A stretch of 64,000 nt of DNA, from NCBI RefSeq assembly GCF_001687365.1, contig NZ_LGLV01000008.1, forward strand, positions 248,001 to 312,000, in the 5' to 3' direction. Position 1 is the stretch's first letter; every line of letters starts with the position of its first letter. This DNA comes from Pararhizobium polonicum (GTDB lineage: Bacteria > Pseudomonadota > Alphaproteobacteria > Rhizobiales > Rhizobiaceae). Under the pieces are notes generated by a model. It was given only the letters and a program-made list of their open reading frames with translations. It did not search any database and was not told where the DNA came from. Made by a program: the position numbers and the translations under genes. Positions 39,092 through 46,976 of this stretch are shown here, in pieces.

Positions 39092-40942
39092 TTAGAAGCC
39101 TGCTTTGGTCAGGCCTTCTCGATACAGTTCCCGTTGCCAGCTTTCCTTCATCGGCACGACCTCAAGCCATCGCTGGAGGTCAAAGCTGGGATTGTCGCGC
39201 AGGACTCGCTGGCGGCTTGCCCGGGCTTTGTTCTTGTCACCGATCATTCCCCAGCTGGCAGCCAACAGCCTGTCAGCCGGGCGAGCGTCGCGCATTTGGC
39301 CGATATAAGCAACGGCGTTTTCAAACTCCCCGAGGAAGTAACTGGCCCCAGCCGCGGTCCAGAAATAGGCATCCGGGCAAAGGGGATTGAGTTCGATCGC
39401 CTTCTTGATCTTGACCAGGCCATCCGCCGGTCTGGTGACATGCACGAGGCTGTCGGCATGGCTGTAAAGCGCATCGGCATAATGCGGGCTGATGGTCTCG
39501 GCGGTCGACAGGGCTTCGAGACTTTCATCGAGTTTCTGCAGATACAGTTGCACGACGCCCAGTTCGCGGTACCCGGCGGCCAGATTGCCATTGTGGTGAA
39601 CTGCGGCCATGGCTTTCTGCTCGGCCGCCACCAGCAGCTCTTCATCTCCGCGCGCGGTCAGAAGCCATTCCGTCGTCAGGGTCCGCGCCATGCCGGCCAG
39701 CGCGGGTGCAAAATCCGGAGACAGGCGCAAGGTCTCGCGAAACTTTTTCCGTGCCCTGCGAATCCCGGGCAGAGACAGTTCCGACAGATGCTGCATGCCC
39801 TGCAGGTAATTCAGATACATTTGCGGGCGTGTGGCGAAATCGAGTTGTGCGGCTGCGGTTTCGTCCACCTGGCGCGCAATGGTTTGCGTGATCGTGCGGG
39901 AAATCTCGCTGCGCTGCGTGGTCAATCCTTCGGCCGTCAGAGTAAAGCGCTCGGCCCAGATGATTTCGTCCGTGGGCAGAAAAATGAGCTGGGTGAAGAG
40001 GCCGTCACCCGACCGTTTGGTGTCGAGCGCATAGATGACGCCATGCTTTTCCAGCACCGCTGCCTTGTCGTCTGCCTCGCGAATGCGCTCGGATGTGAAG
40101 GGGGCGACGACGGACACGGTTCGAAGCGAGCACAGACCGATCGTCACGTCCTCGACCAGGGCATTTGCAACCGATCCGTTGAGACGCGAATCTTCCGCCG
40201 TATCGGGAGGAAGCAAGGCGACGCGCGGCAGTGACAGCCGCTCGGCCTGCAAAGGGGAGGGCGCAACACCGATCGTGGCATCTAGCCTGGTTTGCGTTTC
40301 GCGCGGCACGGCAAAGAGCCTGTCGGGCACGTCATCCGATTCGACGATTTTGGCGCGATCCAGGATATTGCGGATATCCATGTCATTCGGTGCGCGCTGC
40401 AGAATTTGAACGCATGCGATTTTAACGGCGCGGATATCCGCTCGATCGGTCGCCAGCGGCGATCCATCAAGAACCGCAGCTCTTAAAAGCTCGCCATAGC
40501 CCTGACGCTGCCCCTCTATCCATCGTTTCAGGGGGCCATTTGTATTGCGCGTGCCGGCGAGGAATTCCTCCTTCATCGTCTCGACGATCTGGCGCAGGCG
40601 CGCCAGCTTATCGTTTTCAGGCAGGAAGCAATCCAGATCCGAATGCAGCGCATCCGGTTGAAGCCGCACCATTCGGCCATCGGCAGACAGAGGGAGTGGG
40701 TTCAACTGGCCGGCTGTGCGCATGCGAAGCAGCGTCGAACGAAGATTCTTGAATGCAATGCTGCGGTCGACATCAGGCCAAAGCATCGCCGCGAGGATTT
40801 CGCGGGACACCTCCAATCGCTGGCTGGCACGCATATAGGCGAGAATTAACATCCCTCGCTCCGGCAGAAAGACCTGCCGACCGTCGGGATCGAGCACTTT
40901 CAGTTCTCCGAATGTGTGGAGAAAGTAGCCCGTTCTCGCCAC
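39092..40942 (-). CDS. SARP-type transcriptional regulator with TPR repeats
   Basis: A 616-residue regulator. Residues about 1-95 form an OmpR/SARP-type winged helix (YFLHTFGELKVLDPDGRQVFL at the start; LRSTLLRMR in the recognition region). A bacterial transcriptional activation-like helical domain follows. Residues about 240-370 resemble the FlgO-like sensory segment common in CadC and adenylate-cyclase-type regulators (RVALLPPDTAED, IIWAERFTLTAEG). The C-terminal 240 residues are TPR-like helical repeats. The start is GTG, 6 nt after the XRE gene stop. As the gene precedes the 72-aa/ycaO/tfuA genes in one direction, it is their likely activator. Confidence 0.85.
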   Translation of the reverse strand: MARTGYFLHTFGELKVLDPDGRQVFLPERGMLILAYMRASQRLEVSREILAAMLWPDVDRSIAFKNLRSTLLRMRTAGQLNPLPLSADGRMVRLQPDALHSDLDCFLPENDKLARLRQIVETMKEEFLAGTRNTNGPLKRWIEGQRQGYGELLRAAVLDGSPLATDRADIRAVKIACVQILQRAPNDMDIRNILDRAKIVESDDVPDRLFAVPRETQTRLDATIGVAPSPLQAERLSLPRVALLPPDTAEDSRLNGSVANALVEDVTIGLCSLRTVSVVAPFTSERIREADDKAAVLEKHGVIYALDTKRSGDGLFTQLIFLPTDEIIWAERFTLTAEGLTTQRSEISRTITQTIARQVDETAAAQLDFATRPQMYLNYLQGMQHLSELSLPGIRRARKKFRETLRLSPDFAPALAGMARTLTTEWLLTARGDEELLVAAEQKAMAAVHHNGNLAAGYRELGVVQLYLQKLDESLEALSTAETISPHYADALYSHADSLVHVTRPADGLVKIKKAIELNPLCPDAYFWTAAGASYFLGEFENAVAYIGQMRDARPADRLLAASWGMIGDKNKARASRQRVLRDNPSFDLQRWLEVVPMKESWQRELYREGLTKAGF

Positions 40943-40948
40943 GGAATT

Positions 40949-41353
40949 TTACCCTGCCGCGCCCTTTCCGCTTTCGGTTTTGGCAACCGATTTCGCCAGC
41001 TTGACAATGTTCTGACGAACCGCGGGATCGGAGATCGATATAAAGGCTCTGTTCAGAGCCAGGCCTTCAGAGCTGGAAATGAACACCGAGATGTCGGAGA
41101 TCTCGTTGGGTCCTTCCCCCGCCGAGATCGCTGTTTCCTCGAAAAAAAAAGCGATCGGAACACTCAAGGTCGAAGCAATGTTCTGCAGGCGGCTTGCGCC
41201 GACGCGATTGGTTCCCTTTTCGTATTTCTGGACCTGCTGGAATGTGATGCCAAGGCTATCGCCCAGCTTTTCCTGGCTCAGCCCCAGCATTGTTCGCCGG
41301 AAGCGGATACGGCTTCCAACATGGACGTCAATCGCGTTCGGAATCTTGTTCAT
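40949..41353 (-). CDS. XRE-family helix-turn-helix regulator
   Basis: A 134-residue protein with an N-terminal Cro/CI-type HTH (SRIRFRRTMLGLSQEKLG, then ITFQQVQKYEKGTNRVG) and the segment LSVPIAFFFEE seen in many rhizobial XRE regulators. The C-terminal 60 residues contain EGLALNRAFISISDPAVRQ, as in related small rhizobial regulators. GAGGG lies 5 nt before ATG 41353; upstream in-frame starts exist. It is directly followed by the SARP gene, so two regulators head the YcaO-TfuA cluster. Confidence 0.87.
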   Translation of the reverse strand: MNKIPNAIDVHVGSRIRFRRTMLGLSQEKLGDSLGITFQQVQKYEKGTNRVGASRLQNIASTLSVPIAFFFEETAISAGEGPNEISDISVFISSSEGLALNRAFISISDPAVRQNIVKLAKSVAKTESGKGAAG

Positions 41354-41484
41354 CGGTGCCCTCATGGCGTCGCTAAGGTTGAGTATGAGCACTTTGCTTC
41401 AATCGCGTTCGCGTTGCAATCGCAGCCTCTGTAAAAAGGTGCTTCCAGACATAATATTCCCTGTCTTGCTGAGGCTACGATGTC

Positions 41485-42057
41485 CTAGCTGTAGCTGATC
41501 GTACCGCTGTTGCGCGGTCTTGTGAAAAAATGCCGGTCATATTCGTAGCCCCGGACACCGGTAAAACGCTCGAACAAAGCGGAGAAGATGGTTTCCAGTT
41601 TGTAGTGCACATGCGTCACGATCATTTGCGTATCCTGTTCCCGCAACTCTTCAGGAACATCGATCGGGGACGCCTGGCCTGCGGGAAGAGCGGTTGTGCC
41701 GTATGCTGCCGACCAGACGACGACCGCTTTATTGTTCGCATCGATTTTCACCACGGAGATGAGAATCGTGAGGCCCGTCAGGTCGTATGGCTCAAGGATC
41801 GAGCTCACCCCGGACAGGATGGTCGAGATGTCGGAGCGGGTCCAGCTGCTTTGCATCGACACCATTTCGGCCGATGTGGAGGCCATCTGGTTCATCTTTC
41901 TCTGGACCGTCAATCCCTGACCGAGATCGACGGTTCCGGCAAGGAGGAGGAATAGGAACGGGATCAGCAATACGAACTCGATCGCGGATGCGCCGGCACG
42001 ATCTTCGCCAAAGCGCCGCAACAGGCGTGACCCAAAACGGATTTTCAGGGGTGTCAT
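41485..42057 (-). CDS. TadE/TadG-like pilus assembly protein
   Basis: A 190-residue protein with the TadE signature: a short basic N-terminus, then RAGASAIEFVLLIPFLFLLLAG, a hydrophobic pseudopilin-like segment with the conserved Glu, followed by a soluble periplasmic domain. It is the third gene of a TadG-TadE-TadE-like set and starts 9 nt after the preceding gene. The secretion ATPase and prepilin peptidase of a full tad operon are not here, so this is a satellite cluster. Confidence 0.85.
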   Translation of the reverse strand: MTPLKIRFGSRLLRRFGEDRAGASAIEFVLLIPFLFLLLAGTVDLGQGLTVQRKMNQMASTSAEMVSMQSSWTRSDISTILSGVSSILEPYDLTGLTILISVVKIDANNKAVVVWSAAYGTTALPAGQASPIDVPEELREQDTQMIVTHVHYKLETIFSALFERFTGVRGYEYDRHFFTRPRNSGTISYS

Positions 42058-42066
42058 TGGGCTTCC

Positions 42067-42588
42067 TCAGAAGGGTTCGTTGCGAAACAAGGTGGAGGCA
42101 CCCAAAAGATAGCTCCCATCGGAGAGCGTTCGGCTGGAGAGAGAGTAGAGATTGACGATCGGCGGCCAGGGCAGGAAGGCTTGAACGAGCACGTAGTCGC
42201 TGCCGTAACCGGGGTTGAAGCTCTCGGTGATTGTGACATTGCCCTTCGAATCGACGGGTACCATGCCGCCGGCCGACGAGACGTCGGTGATGACGTCGAC
42301 CGACACCAGCAACCTTGCCTCGCAGTTCAGCATGTAGACCATGTCGCCACAGATCTTTGCCTTGAAGTCCGCCAGAGAAGTCTTCTTCTCGGCTGCCTGC
42401 CCGGTTTTGATGAGCCGAGCGTTTTTGTGCACGGAGGAATCGAGAGCGGTATTGACGAAGAACATCGCCGAAATCTCGATGATGCCGAAAACAAGCACGA
42501 AGAGCGGCAACGCCAGGATCGCGAACTCGATCGCTGCGACGCCGGATCTGTCTCCGAAAAATCGATGAAAGCTTCGCCGGCGCATCAT
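42067..42588 (-). CDS. TadE-like pseudopilin
   Basis: About 173 residues, with the N-terminal basic patch RRRSFHRFFGDRSG and then VAAIEFAILALPLFVLVFG, the TadE hydrophobic segment with its glutamate. The soluble part includes ICGDMVYMLNCEARLLVSVD, with two cysteines that may form a disulfide. The start ATG overlaps the tadG stop (ATGA). The open frame extends upstream into tadG in another frame, but homology begins here. It probably acts with the adjacent TadE- and TadG-like proteins in the envelope. Confidence 0.86.
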   Translation of the reverse strand: MMRRRSFHRFFGDRSGVAAIEFAILALPLFVLVFGIIEISAMFFVNTALDSSVHKNARLIKTGQAAEKKTSLADFKAKICGDMVYMLNCEARLLVSVDVITDVSSAGGMVPVDSKGNVTITESFNPGYGSDYVLVQAFLPWPPIVNLYSLSSRTLSDGSYLLGASTLFRNEPF

Positions 42589-43919
42589 TGGGTCAGGCGC
42601 ACGGAGGTTAGATACTGGGTAAACAGCGCGGAAAGACCCTTTGCGATCTCGGTCTCCGACGCGGCGGAAAGGAAGAGGTCCGACGAGGAGGCGCAATCCT
42701 GCAGCGCTATCGGGATATAGTTCAAACGACTCATGTTGCCGCTGACGCCGTTGCGCAGGGTGCCTCCCCACAGAGAGCTCCAGACGCTGCTTTTCATGCT
42801 TTCGGCGACCGTGGCCTTATATCCCCAGTCATTTGGGATCGCCAGATACTCGGTATAGAGAACAGCCACGCTGGCTTTGTTGTCTTTGAGAGCAGCGCAC
42901 CAGGCAGGGTTGAGCGGTGTCACCCGACCCCAATAGCTGGCGCCGCCGAGGACCCAGTCGCGATCGGATTGCACGCCATCGGTGAGGAGAAGAACGAGTT
43001 TCAGTGGCGAGTTTGCCGACGAGCCGTCGCCGGCTATCCCTACCTTGCTCTTCAGGGCTTTAAGCGACGTGTCGAAATCGGTCGATTTCATCGAACTCGC
43101 GCTCGTCAGGCCGCTGCTGTCATCGGACAGTTTCTTGCGCGCCGAACTGGTTGAGTAAGTCGGGGGTAATGCCTCCGCAATTTTTTCCCCAAGCCCGTAA
43201 AGGCCGACCTTGATCCGCGTATGGGTGCTGTCGGCGCTATCGATCATATCGAGGACCTCGCCCACCGCAGTCAGTGCGACGTCGGACCGCAGCTTGACGC
43301 CCGCGGCTTTGCTGTAGGCGTAGTAGGTCGGATATTTCTTTCCCTGAACGGTGACCGGGTCGTTGGTGTTGTGGCAGGCAAATTCGCAGCCGGCGGTATT
43401 GCGCATGAGCGTCTGCCCCTTGCTCGTTGCCGCCAAAAGCATCGAGGGCGATTTGTCGATGACGATATACACTTCCAGATTGGAGGTGCCCGGGCCCTTG
43501 ATGGCGCTCGTGACGCCAACCGGCACGGTTTTGATATCGGCAAGGGCCATCAGCGTCGTCGGCACTGTTCCTGCGGCCGTGGCTGTAATGGTGTGGCCGG
43601 ATTTGTCGACCTTGATATCCGTCAGATCGTAGCTGGAATCACGTTTGTCGGCCTGGGCGTCAAACCAATCGGTGATCTTTTTCTCCAGCTTGCCTTCATC
43701 ATAGCCATCGATCTGTTTGATCGCCGCCACCAGGGCAGCATCCAGATCGGCCTGCATCTTGTTTTGGACGTTGTAGGCCCGGGTGTAGTCGAGGCTGGCG
43801 CCAACGGCGAGCAGCATCGGCAGGGACGCGATCGCGACAACCAGCGCAACGTTTCCTCTCGTATCGCGAAGCAGGGATTTCAACCGCAACAGGGCGGTGG
43901 CGAATGAGATGAGACGCAT
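42585..43919 (-). CDS. TadG-like protein with von Willebrand A domain
   Basis: A 444-residue protein. The N-terminus RDTRGNVALVVAIASLPMLLA is the TadG-type membrane segment, followed by ASLDYTRAYNVQNKMQADLDAA. A vWA domain starts near residue 150 with a MIDAS-like DKSPSM (DxSxS) and contains LLLTDGVQSDRDW. It is the first gene of the three-gene Tad-like set, preceded by an AT-rich promoter region. Known TadG proteins take part in assembly of Flp/tight-adherence pili; the exact role here is inferred. Confidence 0.88.
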   Translation of the reverse strand: MRLISFATALLRLKSLLRDTRGNVALVVAIASLPMLLAVGASLDYTRAYNVQNKMQADLDAALVAAIKQIDGYDEGKLEKKITDWFDAQADKRDSSYDLTDIKVDKSGHTITATAAGTVPTTLMALADIKTVPVGVTSAIKGPGTSNLEVYIVIDKSPSMLLAATSKGQTLMRNTAGCEFACHNTNDPVTVQGKKYPTYYAYSKAAGVKLRSDVALTAVGEVLDMIDSADSTHTRIKVGLYGLGEKIAEALPPTYSTSSARKKLSDDSSGLTSASSMKSTDFDTSLKALKSKVGIAGDGSSANSPLKLVLLLTDGVQSDRDWVLGGASYWGRVTPLNPAWCAALKDNKASVAVLYTEYLAIPNDWGYKATVAESMKSSVWSSLWGGTLRNGVSGNMSRLNYIPIALQDCASSSDLFLSAASETEIAKGLSALFTQYLTSVRLTQ

Positions 43920-44316
43920 ATTTCCAGAGACACCAGTTCAGCTTTGATAAAGGCTGACGATGCATTGTAAATATTATGACCAAGTAAATTGTATGATTAT
44001 TGCCCCGGATAAATGACGCAGAAATATCCAGTTTACGCATGCAATCCACAAAAAAGAAGATTATCGGGGTCGAAACATAGATTGTTCCCGTATAAACTGC
44101 ATAAAGTACACGAATAAATACCATAAGTTGCAAATTAGCCTTTAAGTAAATTTTCACCTTACCTTTTGGCCTCGACCCGTTTCTGTTGCTGTACATCACA
44201 CTTCAGTTCCTCACCGAAGATGCACCGACCGCAGAAAACATTTACGCGTGTGCTAATATGTGCAAAAGTCATATTAATCAGCCATGCCGAAAGGCTTGCG
44301 ATTGGAGGCTTTGGCA
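43920..44316. other. AT-rich divergent promoter region
   Basis: This 397-bp gap between tadG (minus) and the AraC-side small ORF (plus) is clearly richer in A+T than its neighbours, with many short TAAAT/ATTTA runs. It probably holds the promoters of both transcripts. No gene with a ribosome binding site and coding character was found, and no strong palindromic operator. Confidence 0.5.
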
Positions 44317-44421
44317 ATGAAGCATGAAAAGCAGGCGGGCGGTGAGCGACCGGTTCGAGACGTCGCGGCAACGCTGCGCGGAGTGCAATTGCTTCCCCTG
44401 CGTGAGTGCCGCCACCCATGA
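44317..44421 (+). CDS. 34-codon ORF translationally coupled to AraC regulator
   Basis: The ORF begins MKHEKQAGGERPVRD and ends LPLRECRHP. GGAGG lies 8 nt before its ATG, a better signal than anything near the AraC start. Its TGA overlaps the AraC ATG as ATGA, the classic coupling arrangement. The peptide matches no family known to me. It may be a leader that sets regulator translation, or a small protein in its own right. Confidence 0.5.
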   Translation: MKHEKQAGGERPVRDVAATLRGVQLLPLRECRHP

Positions 44422-45407
44422 GCAGACCGGGCCAGGTCTCCCGTTTCAAGGTTGTCGAAGCCGACGTCGATCAGCTCCGTGAACACTATGCCAATACCCT
44501 GAAGCCTGTTCGCGTCAATCCGATGAACAGAGGGGCCTCGATCTCGGTGGAGGACCTGCATTTCTCGACCGGCGATTTCGATATCTGGTCGGGCCTATGC
44601 CGGTCCGGAATGGAGGTCAGCTTCTCCGAGCCACCGGATGCCTTTGCGCTCTATCTGCCGCTCTCCGGCGCGATGGAACTGGATGCGCGGGGCCGCCAGT
44701 TCGTCTCGACACCCGGCAAGCTGATCGCGACGGATCTCTCCCAGACCCGGATGCTGCGGCTCCATTCCGAGCGCAGCCATATCGGCATTGCCTTCAGCCG
44801 CAAGGCCGTCACCCGGCAGCTTTCCGAGCTGTTGGACATGCCGGTGATCCACGACCTCGATCTCTTCGCCGAATGCGACATGAACACAGGTGCCGGCGCG
44901 AAGCTCGCCGCATTCGGTCAGGTCCTCTGGGACAATCTCGCCAACGGCCCAGCAGACAATATCTCGGCGCGCTCCACGGAGTATTTCTTTCGCACGATTA
45001 TGGTCGCAATGCTCGAAAGCGTGCCGCATCGCTATTCGGCGCTGCTGGAGCGCCCTGCGTCGCCAGCCATGCCGCGGCAGGTGAAACGGGCGATTGACTA
45101 TATGATCGCCAACATTGCCAGCCCCATTCAGGTTGAAGACATCGCCCAGGCGTCCGGTGTCAGCATCCGTTCGCTCCAGGTGGGCTTCCAGCAGTTCAAG
45201 GATACGACACCGCTGAACTATCTGCGCCAGTTGCGTCTGGAAGGCGTCCGCCGCGAACTTGTCGGCGGCAGGCACGATCGCATTTCCATTTCCGATGTGG
45301 CCCGCAATTGGGGATTTACGCACATGGGACGTTTCTCTGTTCTCTATCGCGAAGCCTTTGGGGAAATGCCGACGGAAACCCTGCAATTGAGCCGTCTCGG
45401 CAAATAG
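44418..45407 (+). CDS. AraC-family transcriptional regulator
   Basis: A 329-residue regulator. The N-terminal 190 residues resemble the AraC-binding-like domain PF14525 (FALYLPLSGAMELDARG, HSERSHIGIAFSRKAV). The C-terminal HTH pair contains VEDIAQASGVSIRSLQVGFQQFK and ISISDVARNWGFTHMGRFSVLYR, given here by their cores IAQASGVSIRSLQ and VARNWGFTHMGRF. No ribosome binding site precedes its ATG; translation probably depends on the overlapping upstream ORF. It is convergent with the small 110-aa gene and 5 nt from its end. The target genes are unknown. Confidence 0.88.
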   Translation: MSRPGQVSRFKVVEADVDQLREHYANTLKPVRVNPMNRGASISVEDLHFSTGDFDIWSGLCRSGMEVSFSEPPDAFALYLPLSGAMELDARGRQFVSTPGKLIATDLSQTRMLRLHSERSHIGIAFSRKAVTRQLSELLDMPVIHDLDLFAECDMNTGAGAKLAAFGQVLWDNLANGPADNISARSTEYFFRTIMVAMLESVPHRYSALLERPASPAMPRQVKRAIDYMIANIASPIQVEDIAQASGVSIRSLQVGFQQFKDTTPLNYLRQLRLEGVRRELVGGRHDRISISDVARNWGFTHMGRFSVLYREAFGEMPTETLQLSRLGK

Positions 45408-45412
45408 CGCGC

Positions 45413-45745
45413 CTAAACCGTCGGATACTCGTTGGCCGTAAAGACATGGTGATGAACGCGGCCGGAAAACATCTCCAGCAGCCCGGCGGTAACAGTGCGG
45501 CTTTCAAAGCGGACATCCGATTGCAGCGCTCTGTTGCAGGCGTCGATATCGGGATAACGGATGGCCAGAGCCATGGCGTAGACAGGGGCGCCTTCGTCGC
45601 GGTCCGTTCCATCCAGCACCCGTACCTCCTCGGCTCCGGGAAACCGGGTCCAAAGCGGCACGAGCTTTTCCGTCACATAGGCGCGGAATTCCGTTTCCCT
45701 GCCGGCGTGAATTTCCCCTTCGAAGAGGGCGTAGCGAATGATCAT
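45413..45745 (-). CDS. Small dimeric alpha/beta-barrel-like protein
   Basis: A 110-residue protein starting MIIRYALFEGEIHAGRE, with PLWTRFPGAEEVRVLDG and AIRYPDIDACNRALQS. This pattern is typical of EthD/ABM-type ferredoxin-like alpha-beta barrels that act as small isomerases or monooxygenases. It lies 37 nt after the terminator of the sugar ABC operon, in the same direction, so it probably receives only readthrough or uses its own promoter. No strong ribosome binding site is visible. A specific reaction cannot be assigned. Confidence 0.7.
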   Translation of the reverse strand: MIIRYALFEGEIHAGRETEFRAYVTEKLVPLWTRFPGAEEVRVLDGTDRDEGAPVYAMALAIRYPDIDACNRALQSDVRFESRTVTAGLLEMFSGRVHHHVFTANEYPTV

Positions 45746-45782
45746 GATACTGCTTTCGTCGGCGGGAGTTTTGCGTCGTTGG

Positions 45783-45811
45783 AAAAAAAAGGGGCATCGT
45801 TCGCGATGCCC
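45783..45811 (-). terminator. Terminator of the sugar ABC transporter operon
   Basis: On the minus strand GGGCATCG and CGATGCCC form a perfect 8-bp stem with a CGAA loop, followed by one C and eight T. It begins 17 nt after the binding-protein stop codon. Confidence 0.92.
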
Positions 45812-45827
45812 AGGTCCTGGGCGATCG

Positions 45828-46928
45828 TTACATTTTGCCCCAGAGTTTCTGGTATTCGTCACGGTAGCCGTTGTCCGGATCGAAGCTGTTCTTCGGTCCG
45901 CCGTCGAATTCGACATTGTCAGACGTAACGACATGCAGTGGCGACAGATAGCCCGACCAGGCTTCGCCGGCAAAGGCGCGGTTCAACTCATCGACAAGCT
46001 GCCAGCCCTGCAGGTTCAAGGGTTCGGCAACGGTCACCTTCTGGAACTGGCTGGCGCGGATCCGCTGATAGGCCGATTCCGAGCCGTCGCCGGCCGCAAC
46101 GTTGATCGGTGCATCGGTGCCGCTCTTGCCGGCAGCGGCCAGAGACGGGCCCATGAAATCGAAATAGAGGTCGTTGATCGCCAGTGAATGGGTCCACTGG
46201 TCGCCGTATTTCTGCAAGAGCGATGTGGTCAGCTGCGGCATGCGCTGCGACGTCTCGGCGATCGGCGTGTCGACATATTCGAGCACCGTGCCGCCCAGTG
46301 CCTCGATCTCGGCCTTCATCTTGTCGGCCTTGGCAATCGCGATCGCATAGGTGCTGTCGGTGAAGATGATTACGCCCGGCTTGCCCTTGGCGTCGACATA
46401 GGCGTAGTCGGCGGCGGCCTTGGAGACCTCCATGGCATCGGTGCTGACATTGGCGAAAAGGCCGGTCTTTTCATCCGGGCCGATCACTGGGCCGGCATGC
46501 CAGGCGACCAGCGGAATGCCTGCGGCTTTGGCCTGCTCCAGCGCGGGGGCCTGCTCGACAGCATCGAAGCCGTTGATGATGATGCCGGCCGGCTTCAGGG
46601 CCATGGCCTGGCCGAAGGCTGCCGTGCGGCCGCCAATCGAACCCGCTCCGTCCAGCACCTTGACCTCCCAGCCAATGGCTTTTGCAGCTTCCTCGACACC
46701 CGTGGTGACACCCAGGATACCACCATTCTTCAGGTCGCCGGCCAGCACGACGATGGTCTTGCCTTCCTGCGCCTTGGGGCTTGCCTTGGGGCCGTCCCAG
46801 GTGGTGACGCGGGTGGCGTATTTGTCCACCACGGCCTTGGCATCCGCTATGGCGTCGGCGAGCACCGGGCCTGCCAGCATCAGCGCCAGCATGGCGACGG
46901 AACTCCGGATCAATGTTCTGCGTTTCAT
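45828..46928 (-). CDS. Sugar ABC transporter substrate-binding protein
   Basis: A 366-residue periplasmic protein of the ribose-type family (Peripla_BP_4-like). The signal peptide has an arginine pair (KRRTLIRSS) and ends near VLADA. Typical segments are TIVVLAGDLKNGGILGV, IIINGFDAVEQAP and GVIIFTDSTYAIAIAK. GGGAGGAA precedes the ATG. It is the last gene of the ATPase-permease-binding-protein operon. The operator upstream links it to the idonate/gluconate genes, so the ligand may be a sugar acid such as L-idonate or gluconate. This is inferred, not shown. Confidence 0.88.
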   Translation of the reverse strand: MKRRTLIRSSVAMLALMLAGPVLADAIADAKAVVDKYATRVTTWDGPKASPKAQEGKTIVVLAGDLKNGGILGVTTGVEEAAKAIGWEVKVLDGAGSIGGRTAAFGQAMALKPAGIIINGFDAVEQAPALEQAKAAGIPLVAWHAGPVIGPDEKTGLFANVSTDAMEVSKAAADYAYVDAKGKPGVIIFTDSTYAIAIAKADKMKAEIEALGGTVLEYVDTPIAETSQRMPQLTTSLLQKYGDQWTHSLAINDLYFDFMGPSLAAAGKSGTDAPINVAAGDGSESAYQRIRASQFQKVTVAEPLNLQGWQLVDELNRAFAGEAWSGYLSPLHVVTSDNVEFDGGPKNSFDPDNGYRDEYQKLWGKM

Positions 46929-46976
46929 GGTTGTTCCTCCCTTTGAAGACGGTGCAGTTCGCACAATCGGTTTCCC

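Noticed and set aside
43699..44199. Minus-strand frame extending upstream of tadG
   Set aside because: It runs through AT-rich promoter DNA and enters tadG in a different frame. Composition and lack of a ribosome binding site argue against a gene.
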